A stretch of DNA of 64,000 bases from Methanorbis furvi (GTDB taxonomy: Archaea > Halobacteriota > Methanomicrobia > Methanomicrobiales > Methanocorpusculaceae), in assembly GCF_032714615.1 (NCBI RefSeq), contig NZ_JAWDKA010000002.1, forward strand, positions 124,001-188,000, given 5' to 3'. The notes below the pieces were generated by a model that saw only the letters and a program-made list of their open reading frames with translations, made no database searches and was not told the DNA's origin. The position numbers were made by a program, and so were the translations under genes. Positions 43,236-53,653 of this stretch are shown in pieces. Each line of letters opens with the position of its first letter. Position 1 is the first letter of the stretch.

Positions 43236-45496
43236 TCATACTTCCGCTCCGCCGCACCCACAATACCGCCCGCAGTTTTCTCTCCGACCCCTTTCACTTT
43301 CATCAGCTCCTCCGCAGTTGCCGAAAACACCGCACGAAGCGTTCCAAACGCAGACAAAATATCGCGTGCAGACTTTGGGCCCACCTCAGGCACAGCCGTT
43401 AAAATATACTCAAGCTCCTCTCTCCCGCTTCGTGCAGACTTATGGCGGTGAAAACTCCGCTCAGACTTTGCCTCGCCCAGATCCCTGCGGGCAAACGCAT
43501 ACAGCATACCGGCAGTTTCCTCCGCATCCCGCGTAAACACAAGCGACACATCAAAGTCCACCGCAATTGAGGCAAGCGTGTTGCGGATCGCATTCGGATG
43601 AATATTACGCAGCTCATACAAATCCGCAATCGACCCGCCTTCAACAATCAGAACCGGTCTGGACGCAGACTCAGCAAGACTTTTTACCTGACCAAACAGA
43701 TCCCGGTCCACAAGCGTATCCACAAAATCCTGCGCAGTCTTTCGTTCAACAAGAACCCGGTCACCGATCGCATAATCTCCTACCGGCAGAGCCGCAAGCG
43801 TAATCTTTGCACCAAGATTGCTGAGATGCTCCGCAACCTTTGAAGACATCTCCCGATTATCGATAACGATTGCAGGACGCTCAGCATCATCAGCCTCAGC
43901 AGACGATGCGGCCGCCCGAAGGACTGCGTCGGCAAGTGTCATCTGGGCTTTTGCAGGATCGGGCGCAGGAACTGGAACATTTCCGCTGCGCATCGCCTTC
44001 ACGCCTTTTTGCATCTGCTTCTCGCGGGTGTTGCTCACCCAGCGGAAGGTTTCATCCGTCGTCCCTTTCGTAATCAGAACAATGATCTTTCCTGACGAGT
44101 TCCTGCCGGTCCGCCCCTTTCGCTGAATACTCCGCACCTCGGAAGGCACCGACTCGTAAAAGACGACGAGATCAGTGGACGGAATATCAAGACCCTCCTC
44201 GCCAACCGAGGTCGCCACCAGCACATGAAACTCTCCTTCGCGGAACTGGCGGATCGCTTCGATCTGTTCCTTTTGCGACAGACCCTTCTCGGTGTCGCGG
44301 GATGCCTGGCCCACGAACCGGATTGCAGGAATTCCTGCGGCTGCCAGATGGTTCACGAGCATCGAGACTCCGTCGCGGTAGGTTGCAAACACAATCACTC
44401 TGGACTCAGCGTCCTCAACCAGCTGATCGCGGACGATTCTCACCACTTCGTCAGCTTTTGGGTGCAGTTCCTTCTTCCAGTTGTCAGCGAGTGCAAGCAG
44501 GCGCTGGAAACGTTCGTCAGAACAGATGCGTTTGCTTGCTTTGCTTCCGGCTCCTGACGCTCCTTCGCTTTCGAGCCGAGAGAGGTAGGCTTTCAATGCG
44601 GTGGTTCCCTGCGACTCGGCCATTGTTACGCCGTGTTTGAGCTTCATCAGTTCGGCATGCACTGACATTGCGGTGTAGGCTGTGCGGTCACGCTGCTGCA
44701 TTCTGGTCTGAATTTGTGCCATGACGCCGTTCAGTGCTTTCATGGACAGGGCTTCCCGACGAGGCACGCGGTAGTTGAGATCGGTGAGGGTTACGAGGCG
44801 GTCATCGATCATGCTGTTCAAAACACTCAAGGCAAGCCAGAGGTCTTCGGGCAGATCGACCGACCGGTACTCGATCTCGCGTTCATGGACGTAAGCACGA
44901 ACATCCGCATCAGTCTCAACCCGGCTTTCGACGATGCTGACCGAGAGATGTCCGCAGATTTCAGCGACCATCTCAGGATCAGAGCCGGGAGATGCGGTCA
45001 TGCCAAGAATGAGCGGTTGAGACGCGGTTGCGGTGTAGCGTTCGGCGATGAAGACGTAGGCATAGTTGCCGACAGTTCTGTGACACTCATCGACGATTAA
45101 GAGCGAGACGTCGTGGAGCGAGTAGCGTTCGGCGATGAGGTCGTTTTTGATGACTTCAGGGGTTGAGATGCAAAGCTTCGCTTTCCCCCACATCTCGATT
45201 CGTTTTGCCGGAGGATTGCTGCCGGTAAACATGGCGACGTCATGTTCTTCGAGGAGAAGATTTTTGGAAAAATAGCGGTAGTGCTGCTCGACTAAGGGTT
45301 TGGTCGGGGCGAGCATGAGAATTTTGCCGATTGAGAGCCTCTCAGCCGCGACGCGAAGGGCGACTGCGGTTTTTCCCATTCCTGTCGGAAGAACGACGAG
45401 GGTGTTGCCGTCAAGTGCGTGTCTGGCGATATTGGTCTGGTATGCACGCTCTTCGATGGTGTCCTGAGGGATATTGGGGTGGCTGACGTAGGGCAT
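43232..45496 (-). CDS. hef: Hef helicase/nuclease (FANCM/XPF-like)
   Basis: A 754-residue DNA repair enzyme of stalled forks. The N-terminal SF2 helicase has PTGMGKT, VDECHRTVG, GMTASPGSD and QRKGRTGRN. The C-terminal ERCC4 nuclease shows IDNREMSSKVAEHL and the catalytic GDYAIGDRVLVERKTAQDF. A tandem helix-hairpin-helix (VPEVGPKSARDIL and VKGVGEKTAGGIV) ends the chain. Both halves look intact. Confidence 0.95.
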   Translation of the reverse strand: MPYVSHPNIPQDTIEERAYQTNIARHALDGNTLVVLPTGMGKTAVALRVAAERLSIGKILMLAPTKPLVEQHYRYFSKNLLLEEHDVAMFTGSNPPAKRIEMWGKAKLCISTPEVIKNDLIAERYSLHDVSLLIVDECHRTVGNYAYVFIAERYTATASQPLILGMTASPGSDPEMVAEICGHLSVSIVESRVETDADVRAYVHEREIEYRSVDLPEDLWLALSVLNSMIDDRLVTLTDLNYRVPRREALSMKALNGVMAQIQTRMQQRDRTAYTAMSVHAELMKLKHGVTMAESQGTTALKAYLSRLESEGASGAGSKASKRICSDERFQRLLALADNWKKELHPKADEVVRIVRDQLVEDAESRVIVFATYRDGVSMLVNHLAAAGIPAIRFVGQASRDTEKGLSQKEQIEAIRQFREGEFHVLVATSVGEEGLDIPSTDLVVFYESVPSEVRSIQRKGRTGRNSSGKIIVLITKGTTDETFRWVSNTREKQMQKGVKAMRSGNVPVPAPDPAKAQMTLADAVLRAAASSAEADDAERPAIVIDNREMSSKVAEHLSNLGAKITLAALPVGDYAIGDRVLVERKTAQDFVDTLVDRDLFGQVKSLAESASRPVLIVEGGSIADLYELRNIHPNAIRNTLASIAVDFDVSLVFTRDAEETAGMLYAFARRDLGEAKSERSFHRHKSARSGREELEYILTAVPEVGPKSARDILSAFGTLRAVFSATAEELMKVKGVGEKTAGGIVGAAERKYE

Positions 45497-45503
45497 ATTA
45501 GGG

Positions 45504-45848
45504 TTATTCGAGGGTTTTTCGGATGGTCTTGATCTGTTCGTAGAGAGATGGAATATCGTTTACAGCGACATCCCAGACATATTTGAGATTGACATTGGCA
45601 TATGCATGGATGAGTCTGTCCCTCATGCCGGTCATTTTCTTCCATGGAATTTCCGGATGCTGTTCCCTGAACTCCTGCGGTATGTGTTTTGCTGCTTCGC
45701 CGATTATTTCGATGAATCGGATGATACCACTGTGATACAGGGGATTTTCGCAGTAGTCCTGATAGGTAATCGTTTCAAGAGCGGTGAGAATATTTTCCGA
45801 CTGTTCAAAGATGTCATCCAGATAGGGAAGAATGTCTGGATCGTTCAT
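45504..45848 (-). CDS. HepT-like toxin (DUF86)
   Basis: A 114-residue all-helical protein. The RX4HXY ribonuclease motif is in [12 protein letters not shown], and [23 protein letters not shown] precedes it, as in HepT. The start overlaps the stop of the MntA-like gene (ATGA). In studied pairs MntA adds AMP to the HepT tyrosine to silence it. This is a type VII toxin-antitoxin pair by family. Confidence 0.88.
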   Translation of the reverse strand: MNDPDILPYLDDIFEQSENILTALETITYQDYCENPLYHSGIIRFIEIIGEAAKHIPQEFREQHPEIPWKKMTGMRDRLIHAYANVNLKYVWDVAVNDIPSLYEQIKTIRKTLE

Positions 45849-46174
45849 GCACTGACGCTTCCTTCGCCACAGGTAATGGCGTCTTTTTCAATGCGGGTAC
45901 GAATGCGGGGTTTGAGATATTCGGGAGAGATGAGATCAACTTTTCGCCCAAGAATCGTTTCCAGATACTCGGCGAGAGCGAGATAGTTGTCAAACGTATC
46001 ATATGCAGAGGCAAAGGTGTAGAGAAGATCAATGTCGCTGTCCGGCATGTCATCGCCGCGGGCAACCGAGCCGAAGAGCGTGAGAGTCTGAATGCCGTAC
46101 GCTGCCTGTATCTCAGAGAGGTGTTGTGTCAGGGTTTTGAGGACAAACGGTTTGATACTGGTGTATGCAGACAT
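45845..46174 (-). CDS. MntA-like nucleotidyltransferase antitoxin
   Basis: A 109-residue minimal nucleotidyltransferase. The catalytic [17 protein letters not shown] has the GSx10DxD pattern. It is first in the two-gene pair, and its last codons overlap the HepT start. No clear promoter repeat is visible in the 275-bp gap that separates it from glyS. Confidence 0.88.
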   Translation of the reverse strand: MSAYTSIKPFVLKTLTQHLSEIQAAYGIQTLTLFGSVARGDDMPDSDIDLLYTFASAYDTFDNYLALAEYLETILGRKVDLISPEYLKPRIRTRIEKDAITCGEGSVSA

Positions 46175-46449
46175 TACTCGTTATCAGATATTTTTGTTTT
46201 CAGAGTATAAATGTGCGTCTTTGATCGACTTTTCATTTTTAGGAGACAGACCTGTATATCTTTTCTTGGATTCATGCCGCCACTTCCGGAATTTTTCCGA
46301 ACAGAATCATCGACGGTTCAATATATCGGACAATTTTCTGAGGACGTCCTCTTTGATGCTCACGTACGCAGGCATTGGTATGTTGGTAGTTTGTCCGTAA
46401 ATTCTTATGAACATTTGCCAAAGATACGAAGTCGTGAAAAATAAAAAAA

Positions 46450-48177
46450 TTATCCCAGCTGATCGAACGTCTTCTTACCGTTCATCAGCTGTGACACCAC
46501 CGCAGGAATCTCTGCCAGCGGCAGCCGCACCTGCTTCATCGAGTCGCGATCGCGAACGGTCGCAGCCGCATCCTCCTTTGTATCATAATCGATCGTAATA
46601 CACACAGGTGTACCGATCTCATCCTGACGGCGGTATCTGCGGCCGATAGCTCCTGCATCATCGTACTCGGTCTGAATGCCCTCGTTCTGTAACGCGTCCA
46701 CCAGCTTACGTGCAATCTCATCAAGACCATCACGTGCCATCAGCGGAAGAACCGCAGCCTGCACAGGAGCAACGCAGGACTTGAACCGCATCACCGTTCT
46801 CGTCTCGCCATCAGCAACATCCTCGGCATACGCATGCTCAAGGACCATGTAGCTCATCCGGTCAATACCATACGAAGGCTCGATCACATGCGGCATAACA
46901 TCCTCGCCGAACACATCGACCATCTCGTCCTTTACCGTGTACATCTCTGGCGGAACAATGATTTCCTCGCCATCAACGACAAGGTGCAGCCCATCTGCCT
47001 GTGGTTCGGCTGTTGGCATAAGCTCAGCAATCGCCTTTGCTTTTCCGCGGAACATTGGACCCATCTTGCCGTAGTTGGGAACAATCGCCTTGTGGTGAAC
47101 CTTCTTTGCCTCAGGATACTGGACGAAGACCGTCATCTTCTCGCCCGATACTTTGGAGTGAGCTTTGAGATCATAATTTGTGCGGTCCGCAATACCCACA
47201 ATCTCCACCCAGCCGAACCGGTCGGAGAGCGCTTCTGCATCCCAGCAGTCGGTCGCGTAATGCGCACGCTCGTCAGGCATATGCTGGCGGAACCGGATCT
47301 TGTCAGGGTTGAAACCAACCGTACAGAGGATATCATGCGTCATTGCAACGTAATATGCCACATACTCGTTTGCAATAATGCCTTCGTCAACTGCCTGACG
47401 CATCGTCTTCGTAACTGCCGGAGCATCCGCTTCCTGCTGGGCAATACCGCATAAGGGCATTGCATAGTCTGCGTAGCGGGAGAAGAACGGATGATCCTTT
47501 TCTTCGGGGTGGACGAAGATCTCGGCTTCTGCCTGCGTGAACTCACGAAGACGAATCATTCCCTGACGGGGCGAGATCTCGTTACGGTAGGATTTTCCAA
47601 TCTGAACTGCACCAAACGGCAGATGATCGCGATAGAATCTGAGAAGCCGCGGGAAGTCAACGAACATTCCCTGGGCGGTTTCGGGACGAAGATATCCTTT
47701 CCGCTGTCCTCCTGGACCGATGCTTGTTGTAAACATCAGGTTGAAGTCGAAAACGTCAACTGGTCCGAGAACTTTGCCGCAGGCAGGACATTCTTTGTCG
47801 ACGAGGACGTCATGCAGATCCTGTTTGGACATGGTTCCTGCATGCGGAATGCCAAAGGATTCGGCAACGTGATCAGCTCTGAGGAACTCCTGACAGTGCG
47901 GGCACTGGAACATTTTGTCAGAGAAGCCGCCAACGTGACCGCTCGCAACGTAGATTGGTTCAATACCAACGGTCGGGCATTCAATCTCATAGTATCCTTC
48001 CTGCACGACGTAGAATTTGCGCCAGACATTTTCAATTCTGCGCTTCATCATTGCGCCAAGCGGGCCGTAGTCAATGAAACCTGCAACTGAGCCGTATATC
48101 TCAGAGGACGGCCAGACAAAACCGCGTCTGCGTGCAAGTTCCGTGACTCTTTCGTAGGTATCTTCCATATCTGCCAT
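46450..48177 (-). CDS. glyS: Glycyl-tRNA synthetase
   Basis: A 575-residue class II enzyme of the archaeal/eukaryal homodimer type. It begins EDTYERVTELARRRGFVWPSSEIYG. The zinc part has CPHCQEFLRADH and CPACGKVL. TSIGPGGQRKGYLRPETAQGMF, YRNEISPRQGMIRLREFTQAE and EPSYGIDRMSYMVLEHAY are the class II motifs. A C-terminal anticodon-binding domain follows. The ATG at 48177 is used because the family starts there. Confidence 0.96.
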   Translation of the reverse strand: MADMEDTYERVTELARRRGFVWPSSEIYGSVAGFIDYGPLGAMMKRRIENVWRKFYVVQEGYYEIECPTVGIEPIYVASGHVGGFSDKMFQCPHCQEFLRADHVAESFGIPHAGTMSKQDLHDVLVDKECPACGKVLGPVDVFDFNLMFTTSIGPGGQRKGYLRPETAQGMFVDFPRLLRFYRDHLPFGAVQIGKSYRNEISPRQGMIRLREFTQAEAEIFVHPEEKDHPFFSRYADYAMPLCGIAQQEADAPAVTKTMRQAVDEGIIANEYVAYYVAMTHDILCTVGFNPDKIRFRQHMPDERAHYATDCWDAEALSDRFGWVEIVGIADRTNYDLKAHSKVSGEKMTVFVQYPEAKKVHHKAIVPNYGKMGPMFRGKAKAIAELMPTAEPQADGLHLVVDGEEIIVPPEMYTVKDEMVDVFGEDVMPHVIEPSYGIDRMSYMVLEHAYAEDVADGETRTVMRFKSCVAPVQAAVLPLMARDGLDEIARKLVDALQNEGIQTEYDDAGAIGRRYRRQDEIGTPVCITIDYDTKEDAAATVRDRDSMKQVRLPLAEIPAVVSQLMNGKKTFDQLG

Positions 48178-48236
48178 GGTTTTCCGGTGCTGTATGTATG
48201 GGGCGGACAGACATATAGTTCTCTCGCTGTTGTCGG

Positions 48237-48830
48237 GTTTGTGTTTTTGTTCGCTGCTCCGCCCACGGAACACACTGACCACACGGAAATTTCACAGAAA
48301 AAAATCACGGAGCAGACGTGAACAACACGGAACTTACAATTTCGTGATTATTTTTTTTCGTGTAGGAGTTACGCGGTGATGAGTTTCATCGTTTAAGATT
48401 TTTCTGTCCTTGGCCTCACTCGGAGCAACCACGGAATGCACTGAGCACACAGAGCTTCACGGAAAAAAGAAATCGCATGCCTTCGGCCTGCTCACTGCTT
48501 CGCAGAAATGCACGGAGAACGCCTGCGGCGCCGGAATGCACGGAAAAACTAAGAGTATGAGTATATATGTCTGTTATTGGTTAGAGGGCCAACTTCCTTA
48601 GCTCTTCTGTGCATTCCGGCTCCGCAGGCGTTCTCCGTGCATTTTATTCCGTGAAGTTCCGTGTGCTCAGTGCATTCCGTGGTTGTTCCAAACAAAACCA
48701 CACCGCGGAACTCCTATCGTGATAATTTTTTTTCCGTGTTGTTCACGTCTGCTCCGTGATTTTTTTCTGTAAAATTTCCGTGTGTTCAGTGTGTTCCGTG
48801 GGCGGAGCTACGAGCACGAACAGCGAACAC
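48237..48830. repeat. Giant nested palindrome in the gap 48178-48905
   Basis: Nested inverted arms pair across the whole region. CGCCCACGGAACACACTGA (48260) pairs with 48790-48812. CACGGAGCAGACGTGAACAA pairs with its complement near 48740. CACGGAATGCACTGAGCACA (48432) pairs near 48665, and GCACGGAGAACGCCTGCGGC (48510) pairs near 48630. The inner loop is about 48545-48606. It joins family B ends to family C words (AGGAGTTACGCGGTGATGAG). No gene is seen in this 728-bp gap. Confidence 0.82.
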
Positions 48831-48905
48831 AAATTTTGTGACCATCGATACAGTTTTTAAATTCCATACCAAACATCATCTCATCACAACCTCTCCGGTG
48901 TATGC

Positions 48906-50948
48906 ATGTCCGCTGAAACAACCATGATGGGGATTTTTCTCCTCCTTGCCTGTACTCTCATCGTTCTTTTACTGAGCAGCAAGATCAATCTCCCCACAAT
49001 CATCGGATTTTTCGTGACAGGCATTATTATCGGGCCCTCAGGTCTCAACCTATTTAATTATGAACAGGTAAGTCTCGTCGCAGAGTTTGGTCTCATTCTT
49101 CTGATGTTCACAATCGGTCTTGAGATCTCACTGAAAAAACTTCTTGAGATGAAAAAGCTCGTCCTCATCGGCGGCGGACTTCAGATAATTCTCACCACAC
49201 TTTTTGTCTGGGTTGTTTTGTCCGCGTTCGGCATTCCCTCAAACACTGCATTTCTGCTCGGACTCATGGTATCAGCCTCCTCAACCGCAATTGTTCTCAA
49301 CATCTATCAGAACAATGGCCAGATCGACACGAGGCACGGAAAACTGCTTCTTGCAATTTTGATCAGTCAGGATATTGCAGTAATTCCCATCATGCTCATG
49401 CTCCCCATGATTGCCGGAACCGGAGCAGGCGTTATGGCCTCGCTCTTTACGCTTGGCACAAACATGATAGCACTGCTTGTTGTGATGCTGGTAGCTTTGG
49501 TAGTTGTTCCAAAGATTCTTGAAGTGGTAGTCTCACGAAGAAACCGCGAGCTGTTCATCATCTCAGTGATGACGATCTGTATCGGCATTGCCTGGGTGCT
49601 GTCGCTTGCGGATGTCTCGATGTCTTTGGGTGCGTTCCTTGCCGGAGTTGCGATTGCAGGATCAGAGTATAACCATGAGGTTATCGGAATCATCATGCCG
49701 ATTCGGGATATGATGACGGGAATTTTCTTCATCTCTGTTGGCATGATGTTGTCGGTTGCAGTCATGATGGAAAATATTGTGCTGATCTTAATTCTGGTAG
49801 GTCTGCTGATTCTTGCAAAGACGGTGATTGCAACTGCTGCCGGATGGATTGCCGGAGCAACTGCGGGGACGGCGATTATCGGGGGCTTGAGTCTTGCCCA
49901 TATCGGAGAGTTTTCCTTTGTGCTTGGATCGTCCGGGTTGTCGCTTGGTATTCTGACGGATGGAATATATCAGATTTTTCTCGCAGTCGCAATTATTTCG
50001 ATGACGATTGCGCCTTTCGCGGTAAATGCTGCGCCGAAAATTTCGCAGAGGATTGTGCATGCAGCAACGCACGGAAAAGGGGGTGCTTCGATCTCATTTA
50101 GTACTGAGAGTCCTGCATCAAAGCTGGAGGAGGAGGGAGGGCCTGTTATTGTGGTTGGTTTTGGTCCGGCAGGGAGGTATGTTGTTCGGGCGCTGAAGCA
50201 TGTTGGCCGCGAGTATATTATTCTTGAGATGAATCACGAGACGGTTGCTGAGGAGAGGAGGAACGGTGAGCATATTCTGTACGGGGATGCGTCGCTTGAG
50301 CCGGTTCTTCAACATGCAGGTATCAGGCATACGAGGACGCTGGTGATTACGATCTCGGACTCTTCGGCTGCTGAGTCGATTGCGTTGATGGCGAGGAGGC
50401 TGAATCCCTGGACGACGATTATTACCCGTGCCCGGTACACGACCGAGAGTTCGACGCTGTTCAAGCTTGGTGTGGATGAGGTGATTGCTGATGAGCGTGA
50501 GGCTGGTCTTGCGATGGCACGAAGAGTGTTTGCGAATGAGAATGTGCCGGCACAGGATCTGGAGCAGTATGTTTTGGATGTGCGGGGCGAGATGTTTGCC
50601 GAGCGGGAGAAGGTGCTGATTCAAAAGGTGATCGATAGTAAGGTGCAGAAGATTTCGTCCAGTCTTGCACCTTCGTCGAAGTCTGAGTTTGTTCATATTG
50701 CGGTGAGCCCGGACTCCGAGGCTGCGGGTAAGGCGCTTGCTGATTTACATCTGCGAAAGAGGTTTCATGTGTCGGTTGTGTCGCTGCATCATGCGTCAGG
50801 CGAGGTTATTCTGACGCCTGACGGGACGAAGGTTCTGATGCCTGAGGATATGCTGGTTCTGAGCGGGAAGCATGAGGATCTTGAGCGGGTGAAGGAGGTG
50901 TTTGGGGATGGTGTACACGTGGATGATGAAATTTTGAAACGCGAATAG
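48906..50948 (+). CDS. CPA2 cation/proton antiporter with TrkA domains (Kef-like)
   Basis: A 680-residue membrane antiporter. Residues 1-390 hold about 12 TM helices with LPTIIGFFVTGIIIGPSGLN and the ion-site region ISQDIAVIP. A TrkA-N domain (VIVVGFGPAGRYVVRALKHVG) binds nucleotide, and a TrkA-C domain ends the chain. The group moves K+ or Na+ against protons under redox control. The last codons and stop (KRE then TAG) are made of the family A repeat that starts at 50936. Confidence 0.92.
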   Translation: MSAETTMMGIFLLLACTLIVLLLSSKINLPTIIGFFVTGIIIGPSGLNLFNYEQVSLVAEFGLILLMFTIGLEISLKKLLEMKKLVLIGGGLQIILTTLFVWVVLSAFGIPSNTAFLLGLMVSASSTAIVLNIYQNNGQIDTRHGKLLLAILISQDIAVIPIMLMLPMIAGTGAGVMASLFTLGTNMIALLVVMLVALVVVPKILEVVVSRRNRELFIISVMTICIGIAWVLSLADVSMSLGAFLAGVAIAGSEYNHEVIGIIMPIRDMMTGIFFISVGMMLSVAVMMENIVLILILVGLLILAKTVIATAAGWIAGATAGTAIIGGLSLAHIGEFSFVLGSSGLSLGILTDGIYQIFLAVAIISMTIAPFAVNAAPKISQRIVHAATHGKGGASISFSTESPASKLEEEGGPVIVVGFGPAGRYVVRALKHVGREYIILEMNHETVAEERRNGEHILYGDASLEPVLQHAGIRHTRTLVITISDSSAAESIALMARRLNPWTTIITRARYTTESSTLFKLGVDEVIADEREAGLAMARRVFANENVPAQDLEQYVLDVRGEMFAEREKVLIQKVIDSKVQKISSSLAPSSKSEFVHIAVSPDSEAAGKALADLHLRKRFHVSVVSLHHASGEVILTPDGTKVLMPEDMLVLSGKHEDLERVKEVFGDGVHVDDEILKRE

Positions 50949-51106
50949 CGCGAATAAAAAAATCGCCAATGGCGATTTTTAAGAGATTGTGTAAATAATT
51001 TAATTTTAAATAATTGATCTGTTTTGAGAGGCATAGAGATTTTTTTTATTCGCGCTATTCCGCGAAGCGGTGAGCAGGCCGAAGGCATGCGATTCGCGTT
51101 TCAAAA
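50936..51106. repeat. Compound family A repeat in the gap 50949-51299
   Basis: GAAACGCGAATAGCGCGAAT and its complement (near 51045-51106) form the outer arms. The AATCGCCAATGGCGATTTTT hairpin is at 50971. The right half carries CGAAGCGGTGAGCAGGCCG and AAGGCATGCGATT, found inverted near 32180 and 48475. The rest of this 351-bp gap is AT-rich and gene-free. Confidence 0.75.
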
Positions 51107-51299
51107 TATCATCCCACACCCAAAAATTTTTTTTTCAGATTTTTGGAGCAAAGGGGTTTGGGGGTAATCATACTGTCGTTGTGGTTATTAATTTTTTGCA
51201 TCCGGGTCTGTTGTTTGAATCACGGGCCGAAACATCCAGAATAATTATATGCTCAGAAGTATATTTTCATCGAATAACCCATTGGGAGGATATACAAAT

Positions 51300-51908
51300 A
51301 TGGCCCCAAAGAAGAGACAAAAGGATTTGCTGAAGCTGTTTTCTGATATAACGCAGAAAACGAAGATTGTGGAGCCCATGAAGCAGCTCCACGGGACACT
51401 TCGTGATCAGGATGCGGTTGAACGTGAGATTGCCCTGATTATGCGGGAGATTCAGGACCGCGGATTTTTCAAGACAAAGCTTGAACCAATTCAGCTGGCA
51501 CGACTTATCACCGCGTTTCATGCAGGCAAGAATGATACCGAGATCGCCCGCGAGCTTGGCGACGAGAAGCTTTCAAAGACGGTTGCCCGTGCCCGGGTTC
51601 GGCTGAAGCTGTTCCGCGATCTTGACTTTAATATGCCGTTCGATCAGGAACAGATGCGGACTTTGATGAGTACTGATAAAACGATGCGGGAGATCTCTGA
51701 GGAGTTGGGAATAAGCCCGACGACGCTTCGTGAGTACCGGCATGTGATTGAACAGAAAGAGGATGTGACGCTTGATCCATATCTGGAACGCATCCGGGAT
51801 GTGATGGAGGATCGGGATCTGACGGAAAAGATGGCGTCAGGTCTGCAGGAGGACACGCTTGGCGAGGCTATTGATGTGTCTGAGTCCGACAGTATTGAGA
51901 TCAACTAA
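51300..51908 (+). CDS. Basic HTH protein, conditioned-medium-induced-protein-4-like
   Basis: A 202-residue cytoplasmic protein. The start is fixed by GGGAGGA nine bases before ATG 51300. An HTH pattern is seen twice: NDTEIARELGDEKLSKTVARARV and TMREISEELGISPTTLREYRHV. The acidic tail ends in SESDSIEIN. It resembles archaeal proteins named after conditioned-medium induction, which I recall only by name. Regulation or RNA binding is possible. Confidence 0.7.
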   Translation: MAPKKRQKDLLKLFSDITQKTKIVEPMKQLHGTLRDQDAVEREIALIMREIQDRGFFKTKLEPIQLARLITAFHAGKNDTEIARELGDEKLSKTVARARVRLKLFRDLDFNMPFDQEQMRTLMSTDKTMREISEELGISPTTLREYRHVIEQKEDVTLDPYLERIRDVMEDRDLTEKMASGLQEDTLGEAIDVSESDSIEIN

Positions 51909-51982
51909 CTTCATATCCAATATTTTTTTCTTCTTTTTCCCTGACCTATTTCTATTTATAGCATCAGGGAGGAGTATATTGC

Positions 51983-52645
51983 ATGTATATCAGATATGTC
52001 GGGCACTCCTGCTTTTCGCTGGAAGGGTCCAAAAAAATTCTGATTGATCCCCTGCCTGTTGACGCGGCGAAGGTTGATGCGGATCTTGTTCTGGTTACGC
52101 ACGGTCATGGCGATCATCTGGGAATAACGGTACAGCTGAAGAAGCGGACGATCGCAATTCATGAGCTTGCAAGGTATCTGTCAAAAAAGGATGTGCCGGC
52201 AACCGGAATGGGTATCGGGGGAACGGTTGTTGTTGACGGCGTGAAGATCACCATGGTTCCGGCAGTTCATTCTTCTTCGGTGGAGGAGAACGGGGTGGAT
52301 CTTTATATGGGAGCTGCGGCAGGTTTTGTGGTGGAGATGGACGGGGTTGTGGTGTACCATGCGGGAGATACGGGACTGTTTTCGGACATGAAGCTGATTC
52401 ATGAGTTGTATCATCCTGATGTTGCCCTGCTGCCGGTTGGCGGCCATTTTACGATGGGACCGGATGAGGCGATGATTGCGGCTGAGTGGATTGGTGCTCC
52501 GCTGGTTATTCCGATGCATTACAATACGTTCCCGGCAATTATGCAGGACTTAACCGGGTTCAAGCATGCGATCGAGTCGACGACGTCGATGACGGTGGAT
52601 GCGATTTCGCCCGGAAGCGGCGTTACGGTCTCGCCCAGAAAATAA
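51983..52645 (+). CDS. UPF0173 metal-dependent hydrolase (beta-lactamase fold)
   Basis: A 220-residue hydrolase. THGHGDHLG gives the HxHxDH metal motif, YHAGDTGLFSDM and LLPVGGHFTMGPDEA follow, and PMHYNTFP closes the site. The start lies behind a GGGAGGAG site. The family substrate is unknown. Confidence 0.92.
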   Translation: MYIRYVGHSCFSLEGSKKILIDPLPVDAAKVDADLVLVTHGHGDHLGITVQLKKRTIAIHELARYLSKKDVPATGMGIGGTVVVDGVKITMVPAVHSSSVEENGVDLYMGAAAGFVVEMDGVVVYHAGDTGLFSDMKLIHELYHPDVALLPVGGHFTMGPDEAMIAAEWIGAPLVIPMHYNTFPAIMQDLTGFKHAIESTTSMTVDAISPGSGVTVSPRK

Positions 52646-52695
52646 AATATTTTTTTCGTTTTCTCAACAGGTGTATTGAAAAACCTGATAACTCT

Positions 52696-53640
52696 CTACA
52701 AAATAATTTCCTGCGGTAGATAAGTATCCGGGTCGTCGAAGAATCCGGCATCCTGTACGCACTGCTCTTCCTGCCGAAGAACGTAGAGGACGGAGAAGCC
52801 GCTGCGATTGAAGCTGAGATCACAGTCAGCGTCAAAAAAGTCTGATAATTTTTTGAAGACAGTGATGGTTTCAGCGTTGACTGAGTAGACGTACTCGTCT
52901 GCGGGTACATCGATATGCCAGCGACCGGGCCAGTTGTGAATGGTGTTGTGATGCAGGAGTTGTCCACCGAGTTTTTGCATGAGATTTTGCGATGCAGGGG
53001 AGGGGGAGCCCGGGAAGATGAGGGAGAGGGTGTCGCTGTATCTTGCAAGGTCGTCAAGCAGTTTTCGATATTCGTCGGAAGAGAGAGCCGGCATGAGATA
53101 GGGACAGGCATGGTTGCTGGCCGTGTCATAATCAGTGTAGACTGTTTCGCCGATTTTTTCTTCGGCGAGTCTGAACTCAGCAAGGTCGAGGAAGAATGAT
53201 GGGTCAAGGTAGTAGATGGATTCGTGGGCGATGGTGGTGAGGACGCATCTGTTTCCTGCGAAAAATCTGATGTCAAGGAAGCGATCAAGGGTGATGAAGT
53301 TTTCAGAGCTGCGGAGAAGATCAATTGACTCTTTGCAGCAGCGGTAGTGATGGTCGTCATAGAAGGCAATTTGTGTGATGCCGTCTCCATCCGAGTATCT
53401 GGCGCCGTGATCGGTTCTCCTGCGTTCGATGAACCAGGGGGCGAATTGGTTTTTGATCTCAGGGAGGGTGGTGATGTCCTCGAGTTGACATGGGTCGGAG
53501 ATGACGATTCTGTCGCAGTGTTGTTCGAGGTAGTCGAGGATGCAGAGATAGGTCTCGTGATCCCTGCTTTCCGGATAGTAGAACTGGCCGATGTCGCGGC
53601 TGGAGATGAGGCTGAAGCTGGTTTCCTGTGTGTACATCAT
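52696..53640 (-). CDS. Hypothetical protein, 314 residues
   Basis: I do not recognise this soluble protein. It begins with two Met and has YLCILDYLEQHCDRIVISDP, HYRCCKESIDLL, LDRFLDIRFFAGNRCVLTTIAHESIYYLDP and a final FNRSGFSVLYVLRQ. It has no TM helix or signal. The gene is alone between the UPF0173 gene (convergent) and the membrane cluster. ATG 53640 or 53637 starts it. Confidence 0.72.
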   Translation of the reverse strand: MMYTQETSFSLISSRDIGQFYYPESRDHETYLCILDYLEQHCDRIVISDPCQLEDITTLPEIKNQFAPWFIERRRTDHGARYSDGDGITQIAFYDDHHYRCCKESIDLLRSSENFITLDRFLDIRFFAGNRCVLTTIAHESIYYLDPSFFLDLAEFRLAEEKIGETVYTDYDTASNHACPYLMPALSSDEYRKLLDDLARYSDTLSLIFPGSPSPASQNLMQKLGGQLLHHNTIHNWPGRWHIDVPADEYVYSVNAETITVFKKLSDFFDADCDLSFNRSGFSVLYVLRQEEQCVQDAGFFDDPDTYLPQEIIL

Positions 53641-53653
53641 AGTTGGTGACTCG

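Noticed and set aside
48410-48601. A 63-codon frame in the giant palindrome
   Set aside because: It is made entirely of repeat arms and crosses the loop; no sign of coding selection.
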